Shown here piece by piece: positions 5,808-5,856 of a DNA stretch of 5,856 nt (position 1 is its first letter; each line of letters starts with the position of its first letter). Under the pieces are notes generated by a model that did no database searches, was not told the DNA's origin, and saw nothing but the letters and a program-made list of their open reading frames with translations. Made by a program: the position numbers and the translations under genes. The stretch comes from Candidatus Hydrogenedentota bacterium (GTDB lineage: Bacteria > Hydrogenedentota > Hydrogenedentia > Hydrogenedentales > CAITNO01): assembly GCA_023145975.1 (NCBI GenBank), contig JAGLCZ010000182.1:1-5856 (forward strand). The letters run 5' to 3'.

Positions 5808-5856
5808 GCGGCACGAGCCGTAAATTGATGGTTTTTTCGGTTCATCCGCAAAAGGC

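Larger units (their letters stand above)
5613..5856 (-). promoter_or_regulatory. Upstream region of the phosphoesterase gene with promoter candidate
   Basis: No convincing gene lies in these 244 bases. On the minus strand a perfect TATAAT (5726-5721) is preceded at 18 bases by TGGAAT (5750-5745), a weak -35 box. Transcription would begin near 5714, leaving a leader of about 100 bases before the ATG at 5612. The region is rich in A and T compared with the flanking gene, as expected for a control region. Confidence 0.35.

Noticed and set aside
5654..5856. Minus-strand frame open from the window edge to a TGA at 5654, about 65 residues or more
   Set aside because: Its composition is irregular and His-rich with no recognisable motif, it covers the likely promoter of the phosphoesterase gene, and no ribosome binding site is evident. 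The 3' tail of an upstream gene cannot be fully excluded without more sequence.
5828..5856. ATG at 5828 opening a + strand frame to the end of the window
   Set aside because: Only nine codons are visible and there is no good ribosome binding site, so a gene start cannot be supported.

Overview
The window carries five protein-coding genes from what looks like a Gram-negative (two-membrane) bacterium with mid-range GC and AAGGAG-type ribosome binding sites. It encodes type II secretion / type IV pilus-family machinery and a YaeI/YkuE/LpxG-like metallophosphoesterase. The organism cannot be named from this sequence. A member of the Planctomycetes-Verrucomicrobia-Chlamydiae (PVC) group or a related lineage is possible, but this is only an impression from the style of the GspE/GspF proteins.

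Left part (1-3927, + strand). The 3' part of a single-pass membrane protein with a TPR-like helical exported domain opens the window; its start lies outside. After a 138-base gap come two complete, tightly packed genes: a GspE/PilB-type assembly ATPase (979-2709) and a GspF/PilC-type inner-membrane platform protein (2713-3927), three bases apart and almost certainly one transcript. Together they form the motor and membrane base of a type II secretion or type IV pilus-like system. No pseudopilin, secretin or prepilin peptidase gene lies in the window, and the + strand run ends right after gspF.

Right part (3973-5657, - strand). Two genes converge on gspF: a small multi-pass membrane protein of unknown function (3973-4512), and upstream of it a membrane-anchored calcineurin-like metallophosphoesterase (4590-5612, or from 5657 with an alternative start). 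They are 77 bases apart and may be co-transcribed. The stretch between them holds a short GC hairpin and a possible 14-codon leader ORF whose stop overlaps the GTG start of the membrane protein gene. The last ~240 bases hold no convincing gene, but contain a good TATAAT box and an inverted repeat that may control the phosphoesterase gene.

I see no mobile element, CRISPR array, tRNA, rRNA or clear new multi-gene system. The most useful leads are the TPR membrane protein next to the secretion ATPase, the bare E-F gene pair, the phosphoesterase's possible lipid A role, and the overlapping leader ORF.
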